The position numbers were made by a program, and so were the translations under genes. The notes below the pieces were generated by a model, which was not told the DNA's origin, ran no database searches, and saw only the letters and a program-made list of their open reading frames with translations. 64,000 nucleotides of DNA, from NCBI RefSeq assembly GCF_007671725.1, contig NZ_VCNM01000001.1, positions 1,364,001 to 1,428,000 of the forward strand. The letters run 5' to 3'. The DNA is from Halorubrum depositum (lineage in GTDB: Archaea; Halobacteriota; Halobacteria; Halobacteriales; Haloferacaceae). Positions 36,216 through 45,170 of the stretch are shown in pieces; position 1 is the first letter of the stretch; each line of letters begins with the position of its first letter.

Positions 36216-36856
36216 TCGTCGAGCGCCTCGGCGACGAGCGCGCCGGGCTCGACGTTCCGATTCGAGGCGCGGCGCCGGAGCTCCACGTACGTGTCGAGGG
36301 GGAGCCGGAGGCCGATGTGGCCGAGCTCGACGCCCGCGTCGCGGACCGCGCTCTCGACGTCGGCGCCGTCGTTGACGGCGGAGGCGATAGAGCGCACCTC
36401 GCGGACCGTGAGGTCGCCGTCGATGGCCGCCCACGCGAGCAGGTAGCGGTCGGTGCCGCCGAGGCGCGCGACGTGTTTGGCCGCGCTGGGCGCGATCCGG
36501 CCGCCCGCGACCTGGCGGCGGATCGCCTGCGGGAGGTCGTGGACGCGGGCCCACTTGCGGATGAACGCCACGGAGACGTCGTCGCCCGCGCGCTCGGCGG
36601 CCGCCTTGTACGAGCCGACGCCGCGGACCAGGGCCGCGCACGCGGCCGCCCCGCGCAGCATTAAGACGTTGTCCTCGTCGCCGACGTCGCCGGCGGCGAA
36701 GCGGGCCACCGTCTCCGCCGCCTCGGCCACGCTCTCGGGGTCGTCGGGGTCGAAGCCGACCGCCTCCGCGGCCCGCTCGCCCGTCACCTCGGGGTCGGCC
36801 CGGACGACGGGCTCGCCGACGGGAGAGCGTCGGTCCGCGCGGGAGTCCTCGTTCAT
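36191..36856 (-). CDS. Conserved haloarchaeal protein, possible DNA-binding regulator
   Basis: A 221-residue protein starting MNEDSRADRRSPVGE. Residues ~70-150 look helical, with a ParB/HTH-like stretch (YKAAAERAGDDVSVAFIRKWARVHDLPQAIRRQVAGGRIAPSAAKHVARLG). The C-terminal ~45 residues (HIGLRLPLDTYVELRRRASNRNVEPGALVAEALDDYF) look like a ribbon-helix-helix fold. Both suggest DNA binding, by inference. It converges with the M20 gene and overlaps it by 25 bp. I know of similar haloarchaeal proteins but not of a defined function. Confidence 0.75.
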   Translation of the reverse strand: MNEDSRADRRSPVGEPVVRADPEVTGERAAEAVGFDPDDPESVAEAAETVARFAAGDVGDEDNVLMLRGAAACAALVRGVGSYKAAAERAGDDVSVAFIRKWARVHDLPQAIRRQVAGGRIAPSAAKHVARLGGTDRYLLAWAAIDGDLTVREVRSIASAVNDGADVESAVRDAGVELGHIGLRLPLDTYVELRRRASNRNVEPGALVAEALDDYFAGASE

Positions 36857-37068
36857 ACCCCCATCTTCGGACGTACACACATAAGCGACCGGCACCGGGG
36901 CAGGATTCGCTCACGACCGGGACGGACCGCGAGAAACCGGGAAACCGCCGACAGCGACCCGGAGCGAGCGACGACGCCCCGACGGAGACGACGCGATATA
37001 TAAGCGATCCGCGGAGTGGCGTCACAGATATTCGGGAGCGGGCGGCGAGCGCCGACGAATCTCGATGG

Positions 37069-37821
37069 CTAAACCCCGTCCGCCGCCTCCTGTGCCTCCC
37101 GCAGCGTGAACTCGCCCTCGTACAGCGCGGTGCCGACGACGACGGCGGCCGCGCCCGCCTCCTTCAGCGCGACCACGTCTTCGACGGTCGCCACGCCGCC
37201 GGAGGCGATCACGGGGACGTCGACGGCCTCGACCACGCCCGCGACCGCCTCGCGGTCGACTCCGGCCAACTGACCCTCGACGTCGACATTCGTGAACAGG
37301 ATCGCGCCCGCGCCGAGTTCCTCGTAGCGGGCGGCCGCCTCCGCGGGGTCGAGGCCGGTCCCCTCCGTCCACCCGCTCACGACGACCTCGCCGTCCCTCG
37401 CGTCGAGGCTGACGACGACGCTCCCGTGGTGAGTTTCGTCGATGTCGGCGACGATCTCGGGCGTCTCGACCGCCGCGGTCCCGAGGATCACGCGATCGAG
37501 CCCGAGGTCGAGGAGCTCGCGCGCTCCCTCGGCGGTCCGGATGCCGCCGCCGAGCTGGAGGCCGACCTCGTCCTCGCCGTCCCCGCCGACCGCCTCGACG
37601 ACGGCCTCGATCGCGTCGGCGTTGACGCGCTCGCCCTCGAACGCGCCGTCGAGGTCGACGAGGTGGAGCGTCCGCGCGCCCGCCTCGATCCAGCGCTCGG
37701 CGGCCTCGACCGGGTCGCCGTACCGCTTGCCCGTGCCGCGCTCGCCGCCGACCAGCTGGACGACCTCGCCGTCCTGTACGTCGACCGCCGGGATCACCTC
37801 GAACTCGGGGAAGCCGCTCAT
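37069..37821 (-). CDS. hisA: Phosphoribosylformimino-AICAR phosphate isomerase HisA
   Basis: Catalyses the fourth step of histidine synthesis, an Amadori isomerisation. The 250-residue TIM barrel starts FPEFEVIPAVDVQDGEVVQLV, with the catalytic Asp in VDVQDG. Phosphate-binding motifs are QLGGGIRTAEG (about residue 80) and VIASGGVATVEDV (about 205). Residues GTAAVE and SLDARDGEVVVSGW fit HisA. hisB lies about 9 kb away, so the his genes are dispersed here. Start at 37821 fits the family. Confidence 0.95.
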   Translation of the reverse strand: MSGFPEFEVIPAVDVQDGEVVQLVGGERGTGKRYGDPVEAAERWIEAGARTLHLVDLDGAFEGERVNADAIEAVVEAVGGDGEDEVGLQLGGGIRTAEGARELLDLGLDRVILGTAAVETPEIVADIDETHHGSVVVSLDARDGEVVVSGWTEGTGLDPAEAAARYEELGAGAILFTNVDVEGQLAGVDREAVAGVVEAVDVPVIASGGVATVEDVVALKEAGAAAVVVGTALYEGEFTLREAQEAADGV

Positions 37822-37914
37822 ACCCGTCGGGAGTCGCGGGCGGGGATTAAACGGGTCGGTTCGGGCGGGAAGCGGCCGCCGAGGCGCGGCGGCCGCGACG
37901 GCTCGCTGCCGGCC

Positions 37915-38736
37915 TCACTCCACCGAGACGATCAGCGCGGAGATCTCCTCGTCGAACGCGGCGGGATCGGTCGCGAGCGCCTCGGCGGTCTCCGCGTCGG
38001 CGATCGATTCGACGACGGTCTCGCCGTCGATCGACCCGGGGACCGCGTCGCCGAGCACCGCCGTGACCGCCTCGGACGGGAACGCGCCGCCGGCCACGAG
38101 CACGTCGGTGCCGTCGTGCCAGACGGCGAGCCGCGCCGTGACGTCCACGGGCTCGTCGACCGCCGTCGTCGACCCGTCGGGCAGCGGGACCTCCCCGTCG
38201 ATCGCGAACTCGCCCTCGAAGCGCCACGCGGTCGCGGTGTGGCCGCCGGTGACCGTCGTGGTCCCCTCGTCGACCTCCTCGAGGTCCTCGATGCCGGCGT
38301 TCCGGAGCTGCGCGCGGAAGGCGTCGACCGCGGCCGTCTCCACCTCCGTCATCAGCCGGTCCCGGCCGACGCCGGCCGGGAGCCCGTCGAGCGCGGGTCT
38401 GAGGTCGATCCGGGTCGCGAAGAACACCACCGGCGACCCGCTGGCGTCGAACGTCTCGTCGAGCGCCTCGGCGACCGAGACGTACTCGTAGATCAGCGTG
38501 CGTTCGAGCGCGCGCACGGTCACCGGGCCGTACGCCTGCTCGAACACCGTGCTCTCCGACTCGTCGAGGAGCCGCCAGCCGTCGTCGATCCGGTCGCTCG
38601 TCACGGTCGGCTCCGGCACCGGCCCGTCGCGGGTGCCGAGACAGCCCGCGAGGCCGACGGCCGCGGCGCTCGCGCCCGCGGCGAGCAGTCGACGGCGCGT
38701 GGTTCCGGTCGCGTCTCCCGTCGTCGGTTCGGTCAT
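37915..38736 (-). CDS. Tat-exported lipoprotein, conserved in haloarchaea
   Basis: A 273-residue protein with a twin-arginine signal TTRRRLLAAGASAAAVGLAGC. The lipobox LAGC puts the modified Cys near residue 32. The mature part starts LGTRDGPVPEPTVTSDRIDDGW and has no catalytic motif I recognise; it may belong to a haloarchaeal lipoprotein family of unknown function (DUF6517 is a guess). It diverges from the ABC-transporter operon, with 136 bp between starts. A TATA-like element on this strand (gatttacgag, about 38755-38764) lies about 25 bp upstream. Confidence 0.8.
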   Translation of the reverse strand: MTEPTTGDATGTTRRRLLAAGASAAAVGLAGCLGTRDGPVPEPTVTSDRIDDGWRLLDESESTVFEQAYGPVTVRALERTLIYEYVSVAEALDETFDASGSPVVFFATRIDLRPALDGLPAGVGRDRLMTEVETAAVDAFRAQLRNAGIEDLEEVDEGTTTVTGGHTATAWRFEGEFAIDGEVPLPDGSTTAVDEPVDVTARLAVWHDGTDVLVAGGAFPSEAVTAVLGDAVPGSIDGETVVESIADAETAEALATDPAAFDEEISALIVSVE

Positions 38737-38774
38737 ACCTCCCCGGAACGCGCGCCCTCGTAAATCGGTGTCGA

Positions 38775-38800
38775 CGGCGGTATCGCGCGTGATACCGCCG
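38775..38800. promoter_or_regulatory. 10-bp inverted repeat between two divergent genes
   Basis: CGGCGGTATC (38775-38784) and GATACCGCCG (38791-38800) form a perfect 10-bp inverted repeat with a 6-base spacer. It lies about 40 bp upstream of the lipoprotein start and 75 bp upstream of thiB. Because both genes point away from it, a terminator is unlikely, so an operator is more plausible. Confidence 0.5.
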
Positions 38801-38843
38801 GCCCCTCCGCTCGGTCCTTCCCGTCGCCACCGACACGGATCCC

Positions 38844-38872
38844 TTATAACTACTCGGTGTGACAACCCAGTA
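38844..38872 (+). promoter_or_regulatory. thiB promoter and overlapping palindromic operator
   Basis: The TATA box TTATAA (38844-38849) lies about 25 bp before the ATG at 38873. Directly after it, 38851-38872 form an imperfect palindrome: TACT.GG at one end and CC.AGTA at the other, around GTGTGACA. It covers the likely transcription start. Binding there would block the leaderless transcript. See finding. Confidence 0.6.
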
Positions 38873-40210
38873 ATGACAGACGACACGGACTCGGCCACCG
38901 GTCCGAACGCGGTCATCGACGAAGGCGCGGCGACCGACGGTGACGCGGCTCTCGACGACGGCCCGAGCGCGCCGCGGACGCGACCGGGGGCCGACCGGCG
39001 GACGCGTCGACGGTTCCTCGCGCTCGGCGGCGCAGCCGGCGCGCTCGCGCTCGCCGGCTGCAGCGCGCAGCGGACCGGCGACGACGGGAGCGACGGCGGC
39101 TCCGACGACGGGAGCGACGGCGAGGACGGAGCGAACGAGTCCGACGGCGACGACGGGTCGGACGACGGGGGAGACGACGAGGAGACCCCCACGCTGACGG
39201 TCGCGACGTACACCAGCTTCATCGACGCCCCCTCGGTGAGCCCGGGCGAGTGGCTCAAAGAGGAGTTCGAGTCGCGGTTCGACGCCGAACTGGAGTGGGC
39301 GACGCCCGACAACGAGCTGAACTACTACGTCGAGCGCGCCGCCTCGGGAGTGTCGGTCGACGCCGACCTCTACGTCGGGCTCACCACGGACGACCTCGTG
39401 CGCGTCGACGACCGGCTCGACGACGACCTGTTCGCCGAGCGGGGCGAGGTGAGCGGGTTCGGCGACGTCCGCGAGGGGCTCCTCTTCGACCCGTTCGACC
39501 GCGCGGTCCCCTTCGACACCGGCTACGTGAGCCTCGTCTACGACGGCACGTCGATAGAGGCCCCGGAGACGTTCGACGGGCTGCTCGCCGACGAGCACTC
39601 GGGCGCGCTCATCGCGCAGAACCCCGGCGGCTCCTCGACGGGGCGCTCGTTCCTGCTGCACACGATCCACCGCTTCGGCGACGGCGGCGTCGCGAGCGAC
39701 GGTGACGGCGAGGCTGTCGAGGGCGGCGACGGCGACCCCGACTACGACTACCTCGACTACTGGGCGGACCTCCAGGCCAACGACGTGCGGGTGCTCGGCT
39801 CGTGGGACGACGCGTACACCGCCTGGAGCAACGGCGAGGCGCCGATGGTCGTCTCCTACTCGACCGACCAGGTGTTCGCGGACATGGAGGGCGCGAACTT
39901 AGAGGAACACCGGATCCGATTCCTGAACGACCAGGCGTACGCGACCCCCGAGGGGATGGCCGTCTTCGCCGGCGCCGACGAGCCCGAGCTCGCCCGCGAG
40001 TTCATGTCGTTCATGCTGGAGCCGGAGGTGCAAGGGGAGATCGCCCAGCGCAACGTCGCCTTCCCCGCGACCGACACCGCGACGCTCCCCGAGGACTACG
40101 CCGAGCTCGCGAAGGAGCCGGCCGAACCGGTGACGTTCACGTACGACGAGCTCCAAGGCTCGGTCAGTGAGTGGATCGACGCCTGGGAGCGGCAGTACGC
40201 CGGGAACTGA
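38873..40210 (+). CDS. ABC transporter substrate-binding lipoprotein, ThiB family
   Basis: A 445-residue Tat lipoprotein. The long acidic N-terminus is followed by RRTRRRFLALGGAAGALALAGC (twin Arg plus lipobox near residue 63), then a Ser/Asp/Gly linker, then the binding domain from about residue 105 (TLTVATYTSFIDAPSVSPGEWLKEEFESRF). Later features YDGTSIEAPETFDGLL and EAPMVVSYSTDQVF fit thiamine-binding ThiB-like proteins. It starts a three-gene operon with the permease and ATPase. Thiamine or its phosphates are the likely cargo by family; not proved here. Confidence 0.87.
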   Translation: MTDDTDSATGPNAVIDEGAATDGDAALDDGPSAPRTRPGADRRTRRRFLALGGAAGALALAGCSAQRTGDDGSDGGSDDGSDGEDGANESDGDDGSDDGGDDEETPTLTVATYTSFIDAPSVSPGEWLKEEFESRFDAELEWATPDNELNYYVERAASGVSVDADLYVGLTTDDLVRVDDRLDDDLFAERGEVSGFGDVREGLLFDPFDRAVPFDTGYVSLVYDGTSIEAPETFDGLLADEHSGALIAQNPGGSSTGRSFLLHTIHRFGDGGVASDGDGEAVEGGDGDPDYDYLDYWADLQANDVRVLGSWDDAYTAWSNGEAPMVVSYSTDQVFADMEGANLEEHRIRFLNDQAYATPEGMAVFAGADEPELAREFMSFMLEPEVQGEIAQRNVAFPATDTATLPEDYAELAKEPAEPVTFTYDELQGSVSEWIDAWERQYAGN

Positions 40211-40220
40211 GGGCGACCGC

Positions 40221-42038
40221 GTGACGGACCGTCGCAGCGACGGCGGCGCGAATCGCCGTCGCACGCGCGCTCTCCGCGACCGGCTCGAGGGGCGCCTCCT
40301 GACCGCGCTCGCGGTCGCCACGAGCCTCACGCTCGTCGCCGCCTTCTACTACCCGGTCGGCACGGTCCTGATCGAGGCGGTCGTCGTCGACGGGGCGGCC
40401 ACGCTCTCGGTGTTCGCCGCGCTGCTGCGCGACCCCTTCTACTTCGGCGAGCTCGCCCGGCTGTTCGCGGGGGAGTCGCCGCTCGCGGTCGCGCAAGCCT
40501 ATCTCGGGCCCGACCGCCGGCTCGGGATCGTCGGCTTCACCGCGTATCAGGCCGCGCTGTCGACGGTCGCCAGCGTCGCGCTGGGGCTCCCCGCCGCCTA
40601 CCTGCTCGCGCGCTTCGAGTTCCCCGGCCGCCGGACGCTGCGGTCGCTGACGATCGTCCCGTTCGTCCTCCCGTCGATCATGGTCGCGGTCGGCTTCGTC
40701 GCCACGTTCGGCACCAACGGGACCCTGAACGCCGTCCTGTCGGCGCTCGGGCTCCCGCCCGTGGACCTGATGTTCACCCTTCAGGCGATCGTGATCGCCC
40801 ACGCCTTCTACAACGCGCCGCTCGTCGCCCGGGTGACGACCGCGGCGTGGGAGTCGGTCGACGCGCGCGCGGTCGAGACCGCCCGGAGCCTCGGCGCGGG
40901 GCCGACCCGGGCGTTCTACGACGTGGTCGCGCCGCAGGTGTACCCCGCCGTCCTGACGGGCGCGGCGCTCACCTTCGTGTTCACGTTCGGCACCTTCCCC
41001 ATCGTCCTCGCGCTCGGCGGGTTCGAGCTGGCGACGATCGAGGTGTTCGTCTACCGGCTCGTCCGCGACCTGAGCTACGCCGAGGCGGCCGCGCTGGCGA
41101 TCGTCGAGCTCCTGATCTCGCTCGGGGTCCTCCTCGCGTACCTGCGCTACGAGGCGCGGAACACGGTCAGCGCGCGCGGCGCCCGCCCGCTCCCGCGCAA
41201 GCGCCTGCTCCCCGCGGCGCCGAGCGCGCGGGAGGTGCTTCCCCGCGTCGGCCTCGCCGCCTACGGCGTCGCCGTGGGGGTCCTCTTCCTCGCGCCGATC
41301 GCCTCGATGGTCCTCGCGAGCGTCACGGGCGGCGACGGCGCGCTCACGCTGGATCACTACCGGTTCCTCGTCGACCGCCAGCAGACGGGGGCGGCGTTTC
41401 AGGTGCGACCGTGGCCCGCGATCCGCAACTCGCTCGCGTTCGCGTCGGCGTCGACGCTGATCGCCCTCCCGATGGGGGTCGTCGTCGCCGTGCTGACGAC
41501 GCGGCGGTACCGCGGGCGGAAGCTGGTCGACGCGGCCGCGATGGCGCCGCTCGCCGTCTCCGGAATCGTCGTCGGTCTCGGACTCCTCCGCGGGCTCGTC
41601 TTCGGCGTCGAGGTCGCGGGGTGGCGGATCGCGGCGTCGGGCGCGGTCGCCATCGTGGTCGCGCACGCGGTCGCGGGCTACCCCTTCGTCGTCCGGACGG
41701 TCGCGCCCGGGCTGGAGGGACTGGACCGCTCGCTGGTCGAGTCGGCGCGAGCGCTCGGCGCGTCGCGGGCGCGGGTGATCCGCGACGTGGAGCTCCCGCT
41801 CGTGTGGCCCGGCGTCGTCGCGGGCGCGGCGTTCGCGTTCGCCATCTCGATCGGCGAGTTCACCGCGACGGTGGTGCTCGCGACCGGCGCCGACGCGTAC
41901 ACGATGCCGGTCGCCATCGAACGGTTCATCGGGCGTCGGCTCGGACCGGCGACCGCAATGGGCGTCGTCCTCCTCGTCGTCACCGGGCTCAGCTTCGTCG
42001 TCATCGAGCGGCTCGGAGGTGAGCACCGTGGACTTTGA
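40221..42038 (+). CDS. ABC transporter permease, ThiP type (two permease halves)
   Basis: A 605-residue permease with about 12 spans. It has two homologous halves, each carrying an EAA-type loop. The first is EtaRSLGAGPTRAFYDVVAPQVYPAVL (about residue 215). The second is ESARALGASRARVIRDVELPLVWPGVV (about residue 510). The GTG at 40221 gives a plausible N-terminus; a GTG at 40167 would overlap thiB. Only 10 bp separate it from the thiB stop. The next gene starts 20 bp before its stop, so translation is coupled. Confidence 0.87.
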   Translation: MTDRRSDGGANRRRTRALRDRLEGRLLTALAVATSLTLVAAFYYPVGTVLIEAVVVDGAATLSVFAALLRDPFYFGELARLFAGESPLAVAQAYLGPDRRLGIVGFTAYQAALSTVASVALGLPAAYLLARFEFPGRRTLRSLTIVPFVLPSIMVAVGFVATFGTNGTLNAVLSALGLPPVDLMFTLQAIVIAHAFYNAPLVARVTTAAWESVDARAVETARSLGAGPTRAFYDVVAPQVYPAVLTGAALTFVFTFGTFPIVLALGGFELATIEVFVYRLVRDLSYAEAAALAIVELLISLGVLLAYLRYEARNTVSARGARPLPRKRLLPAAPSAREVLPRVGLAAYGVAVGVLFLAPIASMVLASVTGGDGALTLDHYRFLVDRQQTGAAFQVRPWPAIRNSLAFASASTLIALPMGVVVAVLTTRRYRGRKLVDAAAMAPLAVSGIVVGLGLLRGLVFGVEVAGWRIAASGAVAIVVAHAVAGYPFVVRTVAPGLEGLDRSLVESARALGASRARVIRDVELPLVWPGVVAGAAFAFAISIGEFTATVVLATGADAYTMPVAIERFIGRRLGPATAMGVVLLVVTGLSFVVIERLGGEHRGL

Positions 42039-43182
42039 GCGGTCGGCCACCGACGCCGCGGCCGAGGCGACGTCCGCCGGATCGTCGGCGGGCGATCCCG
42101 ACGCTCCGCCCGCCGTCGATCTCGACGGCGTGACGAAGCGCTACGGCGACGCGGCCGCCGTCGACGACGTGAGCCTCCGGGTGCGCGAGGGGGAGTTCTT
42201 CACCCTGGTCGGCCCCTCGGGCTGCGGGAAGACGACGACGCTCCGGCTGATCGCGGGGTTCGAGGAGCCGACCGCCGGAACGGTCCGCTTCGGCGGCGAG
42301 TCGGTCGCCGGCGTGCCGCCGGAGGACCGCGACGTGGGCGTCGTCTTCCAGAACTACGCGCTGTTCCCGCACATGACCGTCGGCGAGAACGTGGGCTACG
42401 GGCTCAACTTCGCCGACCCGCCCGAGGGGATCACCCGCGAGGAGCGCGTGACGGAGCTGCTCGAACTGGTCGACCTCCCGGACACCGCCGACCGCGAGCC
42501 AGAGAGCCTCTCCGGCGGGCAACAGCAGCGCGTCGCGATGGCGCGGGCGCTCGCGCCCGGCCCCGACCTCCTCCTCTTAGACGAGCCGATGAGCGCGCTC
42601 GACGCGCAGCTCCGCGAGCGGCTTCGGGTGCAGGTCCGGAAGATTCAGTCCGAACTCGGGATCACGACCGTCTACGTCACCCACGACCAGGAGGAGGCGC
42701 TGGCGATCTCCGACCGGGTCGCGGTGATGCGCGACGGGGCGCCCGAGCAGGTCGCGCCCCCGCGGACGGTGTACCGCGAGCCGGCGACCCGGTTCGTCGC
42801 CGAGTTCGTCGGCGACAACAACGTCTTCGCGGGCCCTGTCACGGCCGTCGAGGAGGAGGATGCGGCCGACGGTGCCCCCGCGGTCGCCGCCGTCGACGCC
42901 GGCGGCGAGACGCTCCGGGTCGCGGTCGATGACGCTTCCCGCGTCGCCGTCGGCGACCGCCTCGCCTTCTGCGTCCGCCCGGAGTACCTGCGGATCGACG
43001 GCGGCGAGAGCCGGATTCGGGCGACCGTCGCCAGCGCGGAGTTCCTCGGCGAGACGACGCGGGTGACCCTCGACTGGGGCGGGCGCGACCTCGTCGTCCG
43101 GACGCGGGACCCCCTCTCCGGGGAAGTCGTCGTCGGCTTCGACCCCGGGGACGCGCACGTGATCGGCGTCGACGGGGCGTGA
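42019..43182 (+). CDS. ABC transporter ATPase, ThiQ/PotA type
   Basis: A 387-residue ATPase with a 35-residue Ala-rich head. The Walker A motif is [10 protein letters not shown] (about residue 65), the signature is [15 protein letters not shown] (about 160), and Walker B is [12 protein letters not shown] (about 180). A C-terminal TOBE-like regulatory domain follows from about residue 265. It starts at GTG 42019 inside the permease end (20-bp overlap). It is the last gene of the operon. By fold it could serve thiamine, iron or polyamine uptake; the neighbouring ThiB-like protein favours thiamine. Confidence 0.88.
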   Translation: MSTVDFERSATDAAAEATSAGSSAGDPDAPPAVDLDGVTKRYGDAAAVDDVSLRVREGEFFTLVGPSGCGKTTTLRLIAGFEEPTAGTVRFGGESVAGVPPEDRDVGVVFQNYALFPHMTVGENVGYGLNFADPPEGITREERVTELLELVDLPDTADREPESLSGGQQQRVAMARALAPGPDLLLLDEPMSALDAQLRERLRVQVRKIQSELGITTVYVTHDQEEALAISDRVAVMRDGAPEQVAPPRTVYREPATRFVAEFVGDNNVFAGPVTAVEEEDAADGAPAVAAVDAGGETLRVAVDDASRVAVGDRLAFCVRPEYLRIDGGESRIRATVASAEFLGETTRVTLDWGGRDLVVRTRDPLSGEVVVGFDPGDAHVIGVDGA

Positions 43183-43674
43183 CGAGGATTAGTTATAACT
43201 AAATCTGCGGTGGCGCGCGCCTCTGAGCGGCCGCCTTTGGCGGCCGCGAGGAGCGCGTGCGAGGGAGCCCGCGGCCGCCGCTGGCGGCCGCGGCGAGGTT
43301 GGGGAGGCGTGAGGCTGCGGTGCGGTGCTGTGCGGGGCCGGGACTCAAAGGGGCAGCCGTGGGGCGGGCGCAGGGGACGCAAGCACCGCAGGAGCGAACG
43401 AAGTGAGCGATCGAGGAGCGTGGTTCGAGACGCCGGAGGCGTCTCGTCATCACGAAAGGCGCGGAGCGCCTTTCGAACGACAGCGAGCGTGCGCCCGCCC
43501 CACGGCTGGGGCTTTGGAGGTGTTATCTGCGGATTCATCGCTCACGTACAGCCTCACGGCTGGGGCTTTGGAGGCGTCTCCCGTCGACCCGTCGTCAATC
43601 TCCCTATCGCCGCCGCTCGCGTCAACCAAGTATAGCGGCGACACCCATTACCGGCCCGAACCCCTACCCCGCGT
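43183..43674. other. 492-bp intergenic region
   Basis: Occupied almost entirely by repeat copy C. An AT-rich self-complementary patch AGTTATAACT (43191-43200) lies at the edge next to the ABC operon. From 43575 to 43674 nothing else is recognisable except the AT-poor upstream region of the next gene. Confidence 0.5.
43207..43574 (-). repeat. Mosaic hairpin element, copy C
   Basis: Third copy, inverted relative to A and B. Read on the minus strand, the order is: anchor 1 CTCCAAAGCCCCAGCC (43505-43519); a large insert; anchor 2 CTGCCCCTTTGAGTCCC (43340-43356); the arm CAGCCTCACGCCTCCCCAACCTCG; and the end block GCGCGCCACCGC (43207-43219). The insert is closed by a perfect 19-bp stem (43354-43372 with 43490-43508). 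Inner hairpins: 9 bp, GGA loop (43426-43446); 10 bp, GGA loop (43453-43475); 10 bp, GCT loop (43270-43292); and 9 bp, TTT loop (43227-43247). Anchor 1 is duplicated (43501-43520 and 43555-43574). Confidence 0.85.
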
Positions 43675-43932
43675 ATGGCCTCGGAGTCGTGTTTCGTCTG
43701 CGAGCGGTCCGTCAGAATTGCCGGCGGGATCGGCGACCTGTGGAACTTCGCGTTCGAGTCGACGCAGGGGATGACGCTCGAACTGACCGACGGCACCGAG
43801 TTCTTCCTCTGTTTCGAGTGCATGGAGGCGCTCCCTGACGACCACGAGCCCACCGAGGCGGACGTCGCCGACCTCCGCGAGCGCACCGATCCCGTCGAGG
43901 AGGACGGGAACGACTTCTGGCACTGGCGATAG
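43675..43932 (+). CDS. Small zinc-finger-like protein, unknown
   Basis: Encodes 85 residues starting MASESCFVCERSV. Two cysteine pairs, CFVC near residue 6 and CFEC near residue 44, could bind one zinc ion. The intervening region is hydrophobic and aromatic (GDLWNFAFESTQGMTLELTDGTEFFL). The tail is acidic and ends DFWHWR. It is a conserved-looking haloarchaeal small protein; function is unknown. Confidence 0.65.
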   Translation: MASESCFVCERSVRIAGGIGDLWNFAFESTQGMTLELTDGTEFFLCFECMEALPDDHEPTEADVADLRERTDPVEEDGNDFWHWR

Positions 43933-44019
43933 GGCGCGATCCGACGCGCGGACGCCACACCTCGTTTTCGAGCGTACCACAAGGAACATACTGCCTCGCG
44001 ACCCGATACGATCCATCAG

Positions 44020-45141
44020 GTGGATCCCGTGACGAAGAAACGCGAATACCGAGACGACTACGACGACAAGACGCTGTACATCCCCGGCCCGACGGAGGTC
44101 CGCGACGACGTCATCGAGGCGATGACGGAGTCGCCGTTCGGCCACCGCATGGACCGGATGACCGACCTGTACACGACCATCGTCGAGGACACGAAGGAGT
44201 TCCTCGGAACCGACAACGACGTCGTCATTCTCACCGCCTCCGGCACGGAGTTCTGGGAGGCGTCGACGCTGAACCTCGTCGACGAGAACATCCTGGTGCC
44301 GACCTGCGGGAGCTTCAGCGAGCGCCACGCCAACGTCGCCGAGCGGCTCGGGAAGGACGTCGACCGGCTGGAGTACGAGTGGGGCGAGGCGGTCAAACCC
44401 GAGGACATCCGCGAGGTCCTCGAATCGACCGACAAGCACTACGACGTGGTCGCGACCGTGATGAACGAGAGCTCCACGGGCGTCCGCAACCCGATCGAGG
44501 AGATCGGCGACGTCGTCGCCGACTACCCGGACACGTACTTCGTCGTCGACGCCGTCTCCGCGCTCGGCGGGGACTACGTCGACATCGACGAACACGACAT
44601 CGACGTCATCTTCGCGTCCACCCAGAAGGCGTTCGCGATGCCGCCGGGGCTCGCCGTGTGCGTCGTCAGCGACGACGCCTACGAGCGCGAGGTCGAGAAA
44701 GGGACCTCCTCGTGGTACGGCGGCTTCCGGCGCACGATCGACTACTACGAGCGCAAGGGCCAGACCCACTCGACGCCCGCGATCCCGATCATGTTAGCGT
44801 ACCGCAAGCAGATGAAACACATGCTCGAGGAGGGCCACCGCGCCCGCGACGAGCGTCACCGCGAGATGACGGAGTACGTCCACGACTGGGCCGCCGAGCA
44901 CTTCGCGATGTTCCCCGAGGAGGGGTACGAGTCCCAGACGGTCGCCTGCATCGAGAACACCCGGGGGATCGACGTCGCGGCGACGATCGAGGAAGTCAGC
45001 GAAGAGTACGACATGGCGTTCTCGAACGGGTACGGGTCGCAGCTCGGCGAGGAGACGTTCCGCATCGGTCACATGGGCGAGCACACGGTCGAGAGCGTGA
45101 AGGAGCTCACGGACGCGATCGAGGACGTCGCCGGGCTGTAG
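44020..45141 (+). CDS. Class V aminotransferase (serine/alanine-glyoxylate type)
   Basis: A 373-residue PLP enzyme. It starts with LYIPGPTEVRDDV, the substrate-binding start of the alanine-glyoxylate/serine-pyruvate family. ASGTEFWEA lies near residue 75, the PLP-binding Asp in FVVDAVSALGGDYVD near 180, and the PLP lysine in FASTQKAFAMPPG near 205. Late Arg in RIGHMGEHT (about 347) binds the carboxylate. Reactions of this family include glyoxylate detoxification and serine catabolism; the specific substrate is open. GTG start. Confidence 0.9.
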   Translation: MDPVTKKREYRDDYDDKTLYIPGPTEVRDDVIEAMTESPFGHRMDRMTDLYTTIVEDTKEFLGTDNDVVILTASGTEFWEASTLNLVDENILVPTCGSFSERHANVAERLGKDVDRLEYEWGEAVKPEDIREVLESTDKHYDVVATVMNESSTGVRNPIEEIGDVVADYPDTYFVVDAVSALGGDYVDIDEHDIDVIFASTQKAFAMPPGLAVCVVSDDAYEREVEKGTSSWYGGFRRTIDYYERKGQTHSTPAIPIMLAYRKQMKHMLEEGHRARDERHREMTEYVHDWAAEHFAMFPEEGYESQTVACIENTRGIDVAATIEEVSEEYDMAFSNGYGSQLGEETFRIGHMGEHTVESVKELTDAIEDVAGL

Positions 45142-45170
45142 CGCGGCCGGACGCTTTTACATAAACGCGG

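Noticed and set aside
38737-38872. TPP riboswitch upstream of thiB
   Set aside because: The TATA box lies 25 bp before the ATG, leaving no leader for a riboswitch, and no thi-box-like sequence was seen. A protein operator fits better.
43210-43635. Small ORFs inside the repeat elements
   Set aside because: They run through palindromic DNA, differ between copies and lack promoters and acidic composition; the shared part is at DNA level, not protein.
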